The notes beneath the pieces were generated by a model. The model saw only the letters and a list, made by a program, of their open reading frames with translations, was not told where the DNA came from and searched no databases. Source: Kwoniella bestiolae CBS 10118 (lineage: Eukaryota > Basidiomycota > Tremellomycetes > Tremellales > Cryptococcaceae). Taken from it: a stretch of 64,000 nucleotides of DNA. The DNA is taken from the NCBI RefSeq assembly GCF_000512585.2, contig NC_089248.1, positions 868,001 through 932,000 on the forward strand, written 5' to 3'. This document shows, one piece after another, positions 24,332 through 34,343 of this stretch. The translations under genes were made by a program, and so were the position numbers. Within the stretch, counting starts at the first letter, position 1. Every line of letters begins with the position of its first letter.

Positions 24332-25152
24332 TTACGCTCTACGCACATCGATTCTCAACGCCGAATTCACCTTTACCTCCTTGTTCCCAGGGGCTCGTAA
24401 AGCTTCGCTCATCATATCATCGATCTCCACGGTCCCCCATCCTTGAGTAGGAACGATACCAACCAACGAAACTTTGATCGTTTCCTCCTCGGGCCTACCG
24501 GGCGAGGTGTACCACCTTTGATGGGCGGCGCGCGGGGATTGATAGATATTGATATACTCGTCTTCTGTCACTATCGAAGGAGAGGTCTTGGAGAACCCTA
24601 TCGCACTTTCACCTGCCCATTGGGTATCTTGCGACGGTTGGATAGTCAGTGTCATAGATTGTATGCCTGATAGGATATTCGCATTGATCAGCTCGCGTCT
24701 TTTCCTAGTAAATCCCCCAAGGCGACAGATCTCTCAACCATGAGATTAGTGTCGAACGCGAAGGGAGCAGTGTCGGATGTCAGGCGTCCACTCAGATCCT
24801 TGATTAGGATCTCACAACCGTCACCGATCGTACTGGGCGAGGACAGATCGACGGAGCAGCCACCATTGAGGATCGCAGATGTGAAGTTCACATGTGCCAT
24901 TGCCGGATACCGCTCTATAGCTTCCTGACGTTTGCTATTGAGCATGGCAGAGCTGATGGTTACTACATAGGGCTTTTTTGTCTCCGGTAAATTCTTGAAA
25001 TGATTGGAGATTCGCTCGGAGGGAAGTAGAGAGCGATTGAGGTTGAGTTTCAGGTATAGCCTGGATGGCGGGATGGTGGTTGAGGGTTGTTTGGCATGGA
25101 GGGATGTATCCTCCGACGAGACTTCCGTACCTTCCGTTGAGCTCGGTGATGA
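24332..25152 (-). CDS. Family 2 orphan protein, copy 4, frameshifted
   Basis: Two overlapping minus frames together reconstruct one family 2 protein. The upstream frame (about 25152-24690) has LPSERISNHFKNLPE, an SSAMLNSKRQEAIERYP segment and VALGDLLGK. The downstream frame continues RRELINANILSGIQSMTLTI and ends VNSALRIDVRRA. The switch falls exactly at a run of four T on the + strand (24700-24703), and the join aligns with intact relatives without a gap. That fits a one-base deletion or a sequencing error rather than an intron. The first ATG in the upstream frame is at 24945. Conserved sequence continues upstream to about 25130, so an unrecognised first exon is possible. The function is unknown. 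Confidence 0.5.
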
Positions 25153-25603
25153 TCATGATTACTCAGTTTAGCCACAGTACCTTCTGTATGCAAAGATATG
25201 AGGTGAGTTCTCCGTGCAAGTAAGAGTGACCATACTGCAGTATCGATTCAGCAAGCGAAACGGTGGGAAAGCACAAGACAAGGCAACGACAAAAAACCAA
25301 GATCTTCTTAGTCGGAGCGCTTGTGTAATCCATCAGAAAGGATCTATATGCCGGCTGGTTCAACCCTCATAGGAAGACAAGGGATGTGATTGTGATGGTC
25401 AAAGTACAGAAGACAAGAGAGGGTGTGAAAAAGGATCTCGTTATGGTAATGCTGCGGTTCGTGAAGTGTGAATGCTTTTGCATTCGATCGTAGTGAACAC
25501 TAACACGGGCAATATGACGGTGACTCATCAGCTCTGTGTCCCATTCAAACTCTATGTACCACCTACCTATGCTACCTATCTCTCCTCTCCTCTAGGTCAA
25601 CGT

Positions 25604-26167
25604 CTATTTCTTCTTCATCTGAGATCGTCTTCCTTGACCTGTCACACCAGGAGTCAGCATAAGTCGATCATCATTGCAATCAAAGAGGGAGGAAGCATTA
25701 TCAGAGCAGAACCACTTACCCTTCTTGGGAGGACCTTTACCAGCTGCCTTCCTAACTCTCACCCTCTCAGCCCTCTTAACCTCCGTAGCATCAGCCAACC
25801 ATCCCAAACCCCTCTTCCTACTAACTTCCTCGAACCCTTCGTCTACCAGCTCCGAATTCCTCAACATGTTCCCTTCATTCTTCCACACAGGATTCTCTAA
25901 TATCACTTTACCCGAAACAGGCGTAGTCAAGGATGAAGGTAGAGGATTCCCCTGCCAGCCTGCAAATGGGTTTGACGGGTGTGTTTTGTTTAGTGCCGAT
26001 ATCGATGGGAAGGGGTTGGTGAGTTGAGGATAGTATGATGCGACTGACGGACCTCGTAGGCGGCGTCGTAGGTATTTGGTTCCCATACGTGAGGAGGTGG
26101 GGTTGGAGAGGGTCTGGAATATTGGGGAACGGAGGGAGGAGAGGAGGTTATGGATGTTTGGTGCCAT
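25604..26167 (-). CDS. RSM27: Mitochondrial small ribosomal subunit protein mS33 (Rsm27)
   Basis: Component of the mitochondrial 37S ribosomal subunit. Two exons (minus): 26167-25720 and 25638-25604, joined by an 81-bp GTAAGT...gacag intron, giving 160 residues. The diagnostic features of the mS33/MRP-S33 family are the GTKYLRRRLRGPSVASYYP segment near residue 30 and the basic C-terminal KAAGKGPPKKG run. The splice adds the lysine-rich tail QGRRSQMKKK. The protein is longer than yeast Rsm27 because of an insertion between the two conserved ends. ATG 26167 is the natural start. The gene is divergent from MET10, with a shared intergenic region of about 680 bp. Confidence 0.85.
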   Translation of the reverse strand: MAPNIHNLLSSLRSPIFQTLSNPTSSRMGTKYLRRRLRGPSVASYYPQLTNPFPSISALNKTHPSNPFAGWQGNPLPSSLTTPVSGKVILENPVWKNEGNMLRNSELVDEGFEEVSRKRGLGWLADATEVKRAERVRVRKAAGKGPPKKGKWFCSDNASSLFDCNDDRLMLTPGVTGQGRRSQMKKK

Positions 26168-26370
26168 TGTGAGGGGCGATAGAGACTATTCTGGGAGCGA
26201 AAGGAGAGTGATAGCTGTAGTCTGACTAATATTGCGTTGTCTTTATTTACTCTGTGCTCTTTGTTGATGTTGATGTTGGACTATTGTGGACTGGTTTCAT
26301 GCGACCAACTTTTGACTTTTCCATGTTCACAAAGCACAAGCAAGCTCAATCGAATGAAAGTGATAGCGAC

Positions 26371-26376
26371 CACGTG
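26371..26376. promoter_or_regulatory. CACGTG box upstream of MET10
   Basis: Perfect palindromic CACGTG, 468 bp before the MET10 start and 204 bp before the divergent mS33 start. In fungi this is the core site for the bHLH factor Cbf1, which with Met4-type bZIP proteins controls sulfur genes. Assignment to MET10 is inference. Confidence 0.5.
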
Positions 26377-26484
26377 GGAGGGGATCCTGTACATAAAATA
26401 CCACGTCATGCATGTATGTTATAGCTTGATCTCGGCTACCCGGTGCGGTGATGTCCGAGAGGCGAGGATCCCTTTGGCCCGATC

Positions 26485-26490
26485 CACGTG
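26485..26490. promoter_or_regulatory. Second CACGTG box upstream of MET10
   Basis: Second perfect CACGTG in the same intergenic region, 114 bp from the first and 354 bp from the MET10 ATG. The pair strengthens the case for sulfur-responsive bHLH control of MET10. Confidence 0.5.
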
Positions 26491-26843
26491 TACTGTAGGA
26501 TTGATCCCTTTTTCCGAATAATTTTTTTGATTTCTGGCTCGAGTGATTGCGTGATCAAGATTTTCCAGTTAGTCCCACTTGATGCCCCACAAATCCCGAT
26601 GAATTTATCTGGAATACCTAGTACACTTACCCTGATCACCTCAGACCGACAATCGGAATATCAGTATCGTTACTTGAAAAATCAACTTTTTGGTGATACG
26701 CCATATCCATTGTATATATCTCTCATCCTATTTGGCCACTTGATTTCTCTCCTTCTTCTCTTCTCTCATCTTCACAAAAGCTCATCTGAGCGGTTCCACA
26801 TACTTTGCTCTTTTCTCTATCTTGTCTATTACCCTTATTCACC

Positions 26844-29800
26844 ATGGCACCTGTCGCCCTCACCTCATCCCTCACCTCGCCTCCCGGTGTCCCTACCAAG
26901 AAATCCCAAATCGCCAACATGAAGAACGATGCCGGGCTCAACCTCGATGCTGACGGATCTTCTACTCCCTACTCGGCTACCTCCACAGCAGTGTCAGAAG
27001 CAGGTGGTAAATCACCAGATGCCGCTGCTGTACACAAAGCTTTGGTCGATTCCTCCTACCCAGATGCCGCTCCCTCACCAACCGATTCAGGCTATTACTC
27101 CCACTTGCTCGCTTCGTCTTTACCTACCCCTCACGCCAAAGCTGGCTCTACGGTCTACTCGTCCGCTATCGATGTTTTAGAAGCTTTTGCTGTGAAGCAC
27201 TCTGAATCAGTCTGGGTATACGATGATGCCATACAAGTTGGTTTCGGTGGTAGATTATCTGAATTTGGAGGTCAAAAGATCCATCAACTACAGACCCGAG
27301 AAGGTGCTGGATTGGAATTAGCTGGTTACTCGCAAAAATCATCCGGCAAATTCTCAGTCTTCGCCACCATCAAGACCCTCCCATACCTCTTATCTTCCCT
27401 CGAGAGAATTCAAGGAGACGTCGTTGTTCACCTTTCAACCACCATCGTCAACGATGAATTGGAATTCCAAGACGGTCTTTACTCTTCAGGTGTATTGAAG
27501 GATCTTCTCTCCGTACCTGAAGGATGGGAAGTTGTTTTCTCCTCGGGTGCCGGTCTTGTCGATACCACATCCAAGTTATACGGAACCGAAGCTGGAAAGG
27601 TCATTCATGTAGTATCTTCCTCTGCTTCAAGTAGGGAGATCACCTCTTACACTTTCCCTTCTCCTTCCGATGCTGCCATCAACTCCACCAAGTCCTTCGA
27701 CCTTTCGGCTCCCTCGGTATACGTCCTCCCAGTCAGTAAGCTCGCCAAGGACATCTACGACAATCAACCCGCTGGATCAACCTTGTTCGAGTTCAAAACT
27801 TTCAACCCATCGTCAGAGGAAGTCTTCAACGCTCTCACCTCTTCTGAAAGCGCTGAGAGAAAGACCATCTCGGTGTTAGGAGCTTCCAAAGCCGATGCTG
27901 AGGCCCTCAAGGCTCTCACTCTCTCTGCTCTCTACTCGGCCTCTGGATCTAGCAAGGCAGTTCTCCCAATCGTCAAATCGGTGGTGGTCACCTCAGTTGC
28001 CGACATCCTCCCTGCCAAAGAAGCATCTCTGCCCGGAAAAGTCGTCTCATTCTACACTTCTCCACTCTCACCTCTTCCTGAACTACTTTCCCACTTGTTC
28101 CTCTCTTCTCCCTCGCTCGAAACTCGACTTGTCCAATTCGGTTCATCCGCCGCTCGAGGTGTCAAATCAGTTCTCTCACTTGCTCCAACTGGTTCATCAA
28201 CCGAGAACTTGACCCTCGATCAAGCTTCCGATGTCACCTGGGTCAACGACGCCAACGTCCTCAAGTCTACCGACGTCTTGTCTTCCGCCAAGAATGGCTC
28301 TCTCGTTGTTCTCGAGTTACCATGGTCCGAGGAGGAAGTAGCTGTTAAACTCACTCGATCCGAAATCGCCACCATCAAATCCAAGAACCTCCGAGTATTC
28401 CTTCTCGACTTGTCTGCTTCTCCTGTCCTCCCCATTCAAGAACAAGTCGCCTTCCTCTTGCTTTACACCGGTACTCAGAAGCTTTCCGCTGGGGTATGGA
28501 AGGTGCTCGACGCTTTCCACTCTCATCAACTCAACCGAGACGATGTCGAGGTAGCTCAAGCTGCTCTTACCGAGTTGCACCCATCCGGATGGGAAGTACC
28601 TGAATTGGAGGAAGGTAAAACTGAGAAGCTCAAGTCCGCTTGGGAATGGGATGCTCTGGCTGGTAAAGCAGGTATCGTTGATGTCCACTCTGACGACAAG
28701 CCTTTGGACGCTACTTGGGAATTAGCCGCTAGACATCTGTTCTTCAGAGAGGCTTTCGCTGTTCCCGATGCCAAGGTTGTCGCGTCGGACGAAAACGAGA
28801 ACCTCCCCAGTATCAATGGCCTGAGACCTTCCATGGCCGATGAAACTTTCCTCGTTACCGTCTCGGAGAACCGAAGATTGACACCTCAGACCTACGATCG
28901 AAATGTCTTCCACTTGGAACTCGATACTGCTGGTACAGGGTTGAAATATGAGATTGGAGAAGCTATAGGTATTCACGGATGGAACGATACCGATGAAGTT
29001 CTAGACTTCTGTTCATGGTACGGTCTCAACCCAGACGATCTCGTCACTTTCCAAAACCCCCTCAAAGCGGGTACCAACGAGACTCGAACGATCTTTCAAC
29101 TGCTCCAACAGAACGTCGACCTTTTCGGCAGACCTGGAAAGGCCTTCTATGCGGCCTTGTCCAAGACTGCCAAGGCAAAATCCGACGCTATGGCGCTCAA
29201 GTTCATCTCTGCTCCGGAAGGGAATGAACTCTTCCAAAAGATGGCCGAGAAGGAAACTGTCACCTTCGCAGATGTCTTGTTCAGGTACAAGACTGCTCGA
29301 CCATCTGTCGCGGATTTGATTGGTATGATCCCTGAGATCAAACCTAGACATTACTCCATTGCTTCCAGTCAGAAGGCTGTGGGAGATAAGGTCGAACTTT
29401 TGATTGTTACGGTTGATTGGAAGGATCACAAGGGTGAGTTTACTGGTCTCCTTGAACTTGCATCCATAATATTGCTATTAGCGATATGACCGATATGTGG
29501 AACGAATAGCACGAAAACTAATATTTCGTTTCATCATCGCAGGTTCACCCCGATTCGGTCAATGTACTCGATACCTCGCTGCTCTTGCTCCCGGAGCTAA
29601 GGTGACTGTATCGATCAAACCTTCCGTTATGAAGCTACCTCCTGACAACAAGCAACCTATCATCATGGCTGGTTTGGGTACTGGGTGAGTGATGGCTCTA
29701 TTTTGCTAACACCAGGTCATCAGTCATACAGGAGAATAAGACTGACATTGCCATATCCCCGATCACAGTGCCGCTCCCTTCAGAGCCTTCATGCAACACA

Positions 29801-30262
29801 GAGCTTGGCAACGAACCCAAGGAATCGAAGTCGGTCCCCTCATCTACTACTTCGGTTCTCGATACCGATCACAAGAATACCTCTACGGAGAAGAGATCGA
29901 AGCCTACATCTCAAGTGGAATCATTTCTCACGCCGGTCTAGCATTCTCCCGAGACTCCGATTCAAAGACGTACATCCAACATAAGATGTCAGCCGATAAG
30001 AAGATGTTATCCAAGCTCTTACTTGGCAAAGACTCCGACGCGGCCTACTTTTACCTTTGTGGACCTACTTGGCCTGTACCCGATGTGTTTGAGGCGCTTG
30101 TGGGAAGTTTGACTGATACGGGTATGGAAAGGAAGAAGGCTGAGGAGTTCATTGAGGAGTTGAAGGAGGAGGAGAGATATGTTTTGGAAGTTTATGTGAG
30201 TTGATGGTTTTGGCTAGATATGGAAGATAAATGTGCTAATGGGTTTCGTTTGTGTGTAGTAA
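26844..30262 (+). CDS. MET10: Sulfite reductase (NADPH) flavoprotein subunit, Met10
   Basis: Alpha subunit of assimilatory sulfite reductase. It passes electrons from NADPH through FAD to the Met5 haemoprotein, reducing sulfite to sulfide in the cytosol. Exons: 26844-29433, 29543-29684, 29769-30195 and a final exon starting 30260 that begins with the TAA stop itself, giving 1053 residues. The start ACCATGG is a strong context. The N-terminal two thirds are the pyruvate:ferredoxin oxidoreductase-like region of this subunit. The ferredoxin-reductase module shows RHYSIASSQ (FAD), AGLGTGAAPFRAFMQHR (NADPH/pyrophosphate), FYLCGPTWPVP and the terminal EERYVLEVY. If the last intron (30196-30259) were retained, two extra residues would follow the conserved terminal Tyr. 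Two upstream CACGTG boxes suggest sulfur regulation. Confidence 0.95.
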
Positions 30263-30635
30263 ACTGCCTGACTTCGTTGCTTTGGGGAAGGATGGACGAT
30301 CAGTAGATGGGATATAGATTATATTGATATATTTATGTCGGATGGATATGTATCTTACTTCCTGCACCTATGTCGATTACTCACCAATGACGGGGTGAGG
30401 GCAAGCTGACCCGGGCTGATTAATCGCTGACGATACACTGATATTTGGCATTCAACATACACTGTACCATGCGATCAGCGAGTTATGAGATTGCCGCCGC
30501 AGATGAATACTGATTATGAGAATGACGCATCGTGCATACTGTGTAATGATACTCGCTATGATCATTTTCCAGCTCATACCCCTCCGAGCACAGTCTGGAG
30601 AACAAGAAAGAAAGGATGTATATAGCGTGGTTAGG

Positions 30636-31070
30636 TCAATCCCCCCCGCCAGTGTATCCTGATAATCCATTCATATTGTAAAGCCACTCCGGAGTTCGTT
30701 TCCAATCCCTGTATGGGGAATTGCTCTTAATTTTGTCCAAGAGATTTTGCGTCTCAAGCCAACTGTCGACAAAATGCTTATCAACAACCCTCGGCTCAAT
30801 CTTAAGATGTCCATTCTTCCACTCGGTATATTTGGCCCAAAGGGATATCTTCGCCGAATGTGAACGAGCTTCATTCATATCCGAGTTGTATTGCGCAAGT
30901 CTTGATTGTTCCATTTCGGACCACTCTTCTTGGGTCAACTTATGGGGGTCGGTGGCGGTTTGGGTGGTTTGGGTGCCGATACTGCGAGATGAAGCTGACT
31001 TTGGGGTGCATGTAGGAGACGGTTCGCTACTTGAACTTGTCTCATGTCGTCGTTCGTCGTACGACGTCAT
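30636..31070 (-). CDS. Family 3 small orphan protein, copy 1
   Basis: Single-exon frame, 144 codons, ATG at 31070. After a Ser/Thr-rich N-terminus it shows LTQEEWSEMEQSRLAQY and SLWAKYTEW. These align without a gap to ITHEQWERYQNDVTHHY and DAWRKW of the gene at 31748-31993. The shared pattern is W, then Tyr/Phe at +11, acidic at +14, Ala at +18, Ser at +20, aromatic at +28 and Lys at +30. The segment is charged and predicted helical. The C-terminal end is WLYNMNGLSGYTGGGD. No secretion signal or known domain is visible. The function is unknown. Confidence 0.58.
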   Translation of the reverse strand: MTSYDERRHETSSSSEPSPTCTPKSASSRSIGTQTTQTATDPHKLTQEEWSEMEQSRLAQYNSDMNEARSHSAKISLWAKYTEWKNGHLKIEPRVVDKHFVDSWLETQNLLDKIKSNSPYRDWKRTPEWLYNMNGLSGYTGGGD

Positions 31071-31204
31071 TGTTAAGCTATCACCTAGGATTTAAGTCTA
31101 ACCTCGCATACAAGCTCTGAGAATTACTATGATGTGGCGGAATGGGATTTTGGGAAAAGAAAGTTGTAAGTACAAAGACGAGCAGCTTGATCCTATGTCA
31201 TTTA

Positions 31205-31333
31205 CTAACCGGCGAAGGCTGCGAGAACCAGTGCAACGCCGATTATGTCGGGGATGTCTGCATTGACGTCCGTCTTCGACTTTGACTCCAACTTTGATGT
31301 ATGATCAAAGGGAAGAAATCATCTTTGTTGTTT
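31205..31333 (-). other. Family 3-like C-terminal exon (block A)
   Basis: Minus-strand coding-like block ending at a TAG (31205-31207). It contains SKTDVNADIPDIIGVALVL and a terminal AAFAG. A diverged copy lies at 33826-33952 on the same strand and ends SAFAG. The two DNA segments stay alignable from 31160 to about 31330. It could be the last exon of the 31993 gene or the remnant of another copy. The hydrophobic end resembles a short tail anchor. Confidence 0.4.
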
Positions 31334-31747
31334 CGCATATCGCGAGCGAGACGTACAACCTTTCACAACGTATGGCTCGAAGTTGAAGATGGGACTGTTG
31401 TTGAATCCTAGGCTACCTTGAAAGGGATGAATTTGACGCAGGAGAGAGATGAAAGGATAGCAATAGAGCAACAGAGAATGACTCGGTGTGAGTGGGAACT
31501 ATGGAGAGAAGCGGGCTCAGGCCAGCTCAGGACATGCTCATGATTATACTGACAAATGATCAGAATGAAGTTCCATGGAAATACCTCACGCCTTGTGTCG
31601 GCACTGAAATGATTGGCACGGGTACGAGCCACGCGTAGACACGATCATGCATATACTGTCCACTCCCTCTGATACCGCATCTCCTCAGTCTGCGCACGAT
31701 AGATGTGAAGACGAAGTGGCGGAAAGAGGCTACTAATGTACCACCGC

Positions 31748-31993
31748 TTATTCTACTGTACCCTGCTTTGCGCTCTTATCTATCGAATCGCACCATTTTC
31801 TCCAGGCGTCCTCATTCTCGGCCACGGATTGCGCTGCAGCTTGGTCCCGTATGTAGTGATGGGTGACATCGTTCTGGTACCGCTCCCATTGCTCATGGGT
31901 GATTGGCAGCTCCGCATCCCATTCATCATAGACTGAAGTTCTCGAGTCATTCGCATTGCTGGTAGTGCTGGCTTGTTCTTGCAATGTTGGCAT
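31748..31993 (-). CDS. Family 3 small orphan protein, copy 2
   Basis: 81-codon frame from the ATG at 31993. A polar N-terminus (SVYDEWDAELP) precedes ITHEQWERYQNDVTHHY, RDQAAAQS and DAWRKWCDSI, the family 3 core. All five landmark residues of the W/Y/D/A/S/W/K pattern match copy 1 at identical spacing. A strong TATA (GGTATAAAAGG on the minus strand) lies about 200 bp upstream. The frame stops at 31748, but a GTACAG donor near its end could splice it to the hydrophobic block at 31333-31205, so the annotated end is provisional. The function is unknown. Confidence 0.5.
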   Translation of the reverse strand: MPTLQEQASTTSNANDSRTSVYDEWDAELPITHEQWERYQNDVTHHYIRDQAAAQSVAENEDAWRKWCDSIDKSAKQGTVE

Positions 31994-32194
31994 TGTTGTT
32001 GGCCTGTTCGGATTTGCGAGGCTATCAAGTTTGAGATGAGTCCAAATGACACGGAAGACCCTACTAGGCAAGACAAAGAAAAGTGGACGGCTTACTGTGC
32101 TGAATACGAGCTTAAATACGGATAAAATTTGAATAAAAATTAATGAAGAACTGAAGCAGTTAGAAGCAAGGCAGGGTAGGGGTCAAAGTGTACG

Positions 32195-32308
32195 CCTTTT
32201 ATACCGTGGAGAGCTGTCAAGTCTTGGCTCACTGACTCGACTCGCATCTACCTCCCTTGTTGTCCTTCGAACATAGACCAAAGGAGTTTACATGAGAGGT
32301 ATAAAAGG
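32195..32308. promoter_or_regulatory. Divergent pair of identical TATA elements
   Basis: The 11-mer GGTATAAAAGG occurs on the minus strand at 32195-32205 and on the plus strand at 32298-32308, pointing away from each other. The minus copy serves the small gene at 31993. No convincing plus gene starts within 250 bp of the plus copy. This looks like a bidirectional core promoter. Confidence 0.45.
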
Positions 32309-32733
32309 AGGCTGTCCCTAATGCCCCGTAGTGTCATATTTCAGCACACTCACATCCATTGTGGGTAACGAGCATCAAAAGAGCATCAACTCTAGCCTCG
32401 AGTCTCGCCATTACGCAGCTTGGTTGCAGGAAGGCCTAAGAATACAGTAGGGACGGCGATGTATAAGATCAGTTTGGTCCTTTGTTAAGTCAGAGAGTCA
32501 GAATAGCTGAGTGACATGGTCAGACGTATGTACTCTATGACATAGCAGAAAGGACCAGATGGTCGCAAAGCAGTTTGAGGAAACACAGATGAAGGGAAGA
32601 GACAAGATTGCTACGTCAGCAGCGGCCCGGGGCCATGCTGATGTCATGCTACCAGTTGTCTCACTAGTCTCCACACGGGCGCCACGTCAAGATTCTCAAG
32701 TCAAGAAGGCCCAGGTCTAACAGCCTGGCGGGC

Positions 32734-32740
32734 TTTATAA
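32734..32740 (+). promoter_or_regulatory. TATA-like element before 32795 gene
   Basis: TTTATAA within ggctttataaggtatac, 55 bp before the ATG at 32795. The position suits a fungal TATA box. Confidence 0.45.
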
Positions 32741-32794
32741 GGTATACAAACAGTTGGCTGTATCCTCGCATCCTCGAGGTATCAACCACACACA

Positions 32795-33115
32795 ATGTTC
32801 ACCGCTTTAAGAGACCCTAAACTTCCCTCGCGGGATGGATCGAGGGTAACATCCACTACTCTAGTGATATCCGACGATGGCGACAACGACATTAGTCAAA
32901 GCGCCCTCACAAACAAGTTGATTGAGCAACGCAAAGAGGACTACAGGAAGGCGTCGCGCCTGTACGAGGCCGGTAGGTCTTCAACAACTGCTCCAGATCA
33001 TGTCGAGACCGTCAGTCTGCCAGCCTCTGGTATCGATCGCGATTCGTCAGTTTCTTTCTCAACTCTAATCGCCCAACTGTCAGCTGGTCACTGCTCCGGC
33101 TCGTTGAAGTCGTGA
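32795..33115 (+). CDS. Small orphan protein
   Basis: Single-exon frame of 106 codons whose ATG is preceded by a TATA-like element and an A/C-rich leader. The protein is hydrophilic. The central part (SALTNKLIEQRKEDYRKASR) is predicted helical and the flanks are Ser/Thr-rich. It lacks the Trp landmarks of family 3 and runs opposite to those genes. No signal peptide or membrane segment is seen. I do not recognise it. The promoter arrangement is the main support that it is real. Confidence 0.42.
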   Translation: MFTALRDPKLPSRDGSRVTSTTLVISDDGDNDISQSALTNKLIEQRKEDYRKASRLYEAGRSSTTAPDHVETVSLPASGIDRDSSVSFSTLIAQLSAGHCSGSLKS

Positions 33116-33825
33116 TAGCTTGTCATGTGTCCCGATCATATATCTGTTGAACGAGGTCTGTATTTGACGGAGTGGGCCGAAGGCAGACTCGACAGATCGA
33201 TCACAGTATTGCGCAAGACGATTATAAATGTATATAGAGGTTGGCAAAGAGCTTCAGATGCCAATATTATGTAATGGTGGCGAATCACAGACTGGTTCTG
33301 CAATTTTTGCTCAAATTTCCCCAGCTAGAGCTGTGGTCTGTTTGTGCCCGTCTCATCGTGCGATATATGTGATCGCATTCCCATAAGATGACGAGTGTTT
33401 GTGACCACCCATCGGACGTAATGCAATTTTGAAGTACAAAGCCACACCTGCTCATGAAAGCTCTGTCGGTCTTTGCAACAAATGTGACTGAATTGACGTA
33501 GCGTACATAATGCTCGGCCAGCTAACAAAGGCTTTGAACCACCGAGGGACATACATATGTGCATACCCAAGGTGGCCTCGCTCTTCATAAAACTGTGAAT
33601 GACTATACGCCTCGAATCACTCTCCATCTCAGCTCAAAGGTCAAGAGATCTTCGGTGGGAGAGGGGGCTCGCCACCAGTCTTATGTCTGCGTTGTTCGAG
33701 AGATGTGGTCGAACTTTCGAGCAAGCACGCAGATAAGGTGTTGGGCCGTTGTAAGGCTCAGATATGAGAGCACTAGAACAGGAAGTTGTAAGTGCAAATA
33801 CAAGCGGCTTGGTCCCTACCTGTCA
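33116..33825. other. Gene-free stretch
   Basis: About 0.7 kb. A 100-codon minus frame with ATG at 33627 lies here but has no family motif or recognisable composition. I do not call it. Confidence 0.3.
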
Positions 33826-33952
33826 CTACCCGGCGAAGGCTGAGAGACTCAGTACATCACCAACCATGTCGGATACTGTATGTTGTCACATAACATTCAA
33901 GTCATTACCCCCAACGTCTGACCTTGACTTCGATATTCCATCAAAAGAATGA
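33826..33952 (-). other. Family 3-like C-terminal block B
   Basis: Diverged copy of the block at 31205-31333. On the minus strand one frame reads SFDGISKSRSDVGG and a second frame reads TVSDMVGDVLSLSAFAG followed by TAG (33826-33828). The same two segments are in one frame in block A, so this copy carries a frame disruption of roughly 20-25 inserted bases. It lies just downstream of the family 3 gene ending at 33976 and could have been its last exon. Confidence 0.4.
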
Positions 33953-33975
33953 AGTAAGAAGTTTGGTTTGGTGTT

Positions 33976-34343
33976 TCACCTATCACCAGCGAGAAGTCCA
34001 ATCAGCCAGAGGCCATGGCGACTCAATGAGTCATTGAGGTGAGAACAAGATGGTCTTTTCGCCTTCGATTCATTGAGTTCCTTGATGGCCCTGGAGTATT
34101 TGCGAAAAGCAGCATCGCATTCTGCCTCACTAGTCGCTCGGTGATATTCAAATTCAAATTGGGACATGAACGAGTCTCTCATTCTAGTCCACGCTGCAGG
34201 TAGACCATGGTCGAGAGTAAGATTTCAGTATCAGCTAGGTCGATGACATACAGCGGACCATCCGCATGATCCGCGGTCATTTCGGCCATAGGCTCACCCT
34301 CATGGGACATGAGCCCATGAGATTCCTGTCCATTATCTGACAT
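33976..34343 (-). CDS. Family 3 small orphan protein, copy 3 (spliced)
   Basis: Two exons (minus): 34343-34298 and 34193-33976, joined by a GTGAGC...ctgcag intron of 104 bp, giving 87 residues. The splice creates MSHEAWTRMRDSF, matching ITHEQWERYQ and LTQEEWSEM of the other copies. The remaining landmarks follow at the same spacing: Phe at +11, Glu at +14, Ala at +18, Ser at +20, Phe at +28 and Lys at +30 from the Trp. The protein ends in SLSRHGLWLIGLLAGDR, a hydrophobic tail reminiscent of the block at 31205. The exon join is supported by the restored motif, not by transcript data. The function is unknown. Confidence 0.55.

Noticed and set aside
26844..29430. Several long minus-strand frames inside MET10, and a number of plus frames in alternate phase
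   Set aside because: They are shadows of a strongly biased coding sequence and have no family resemblance or splice support.
33325..33627. 100-codon minus frame with ATG next to the family 3 cluster
   Set aside because: It lacks every family 3 landmark and has cysteine-rich, unbiased composition typical of chance frames.
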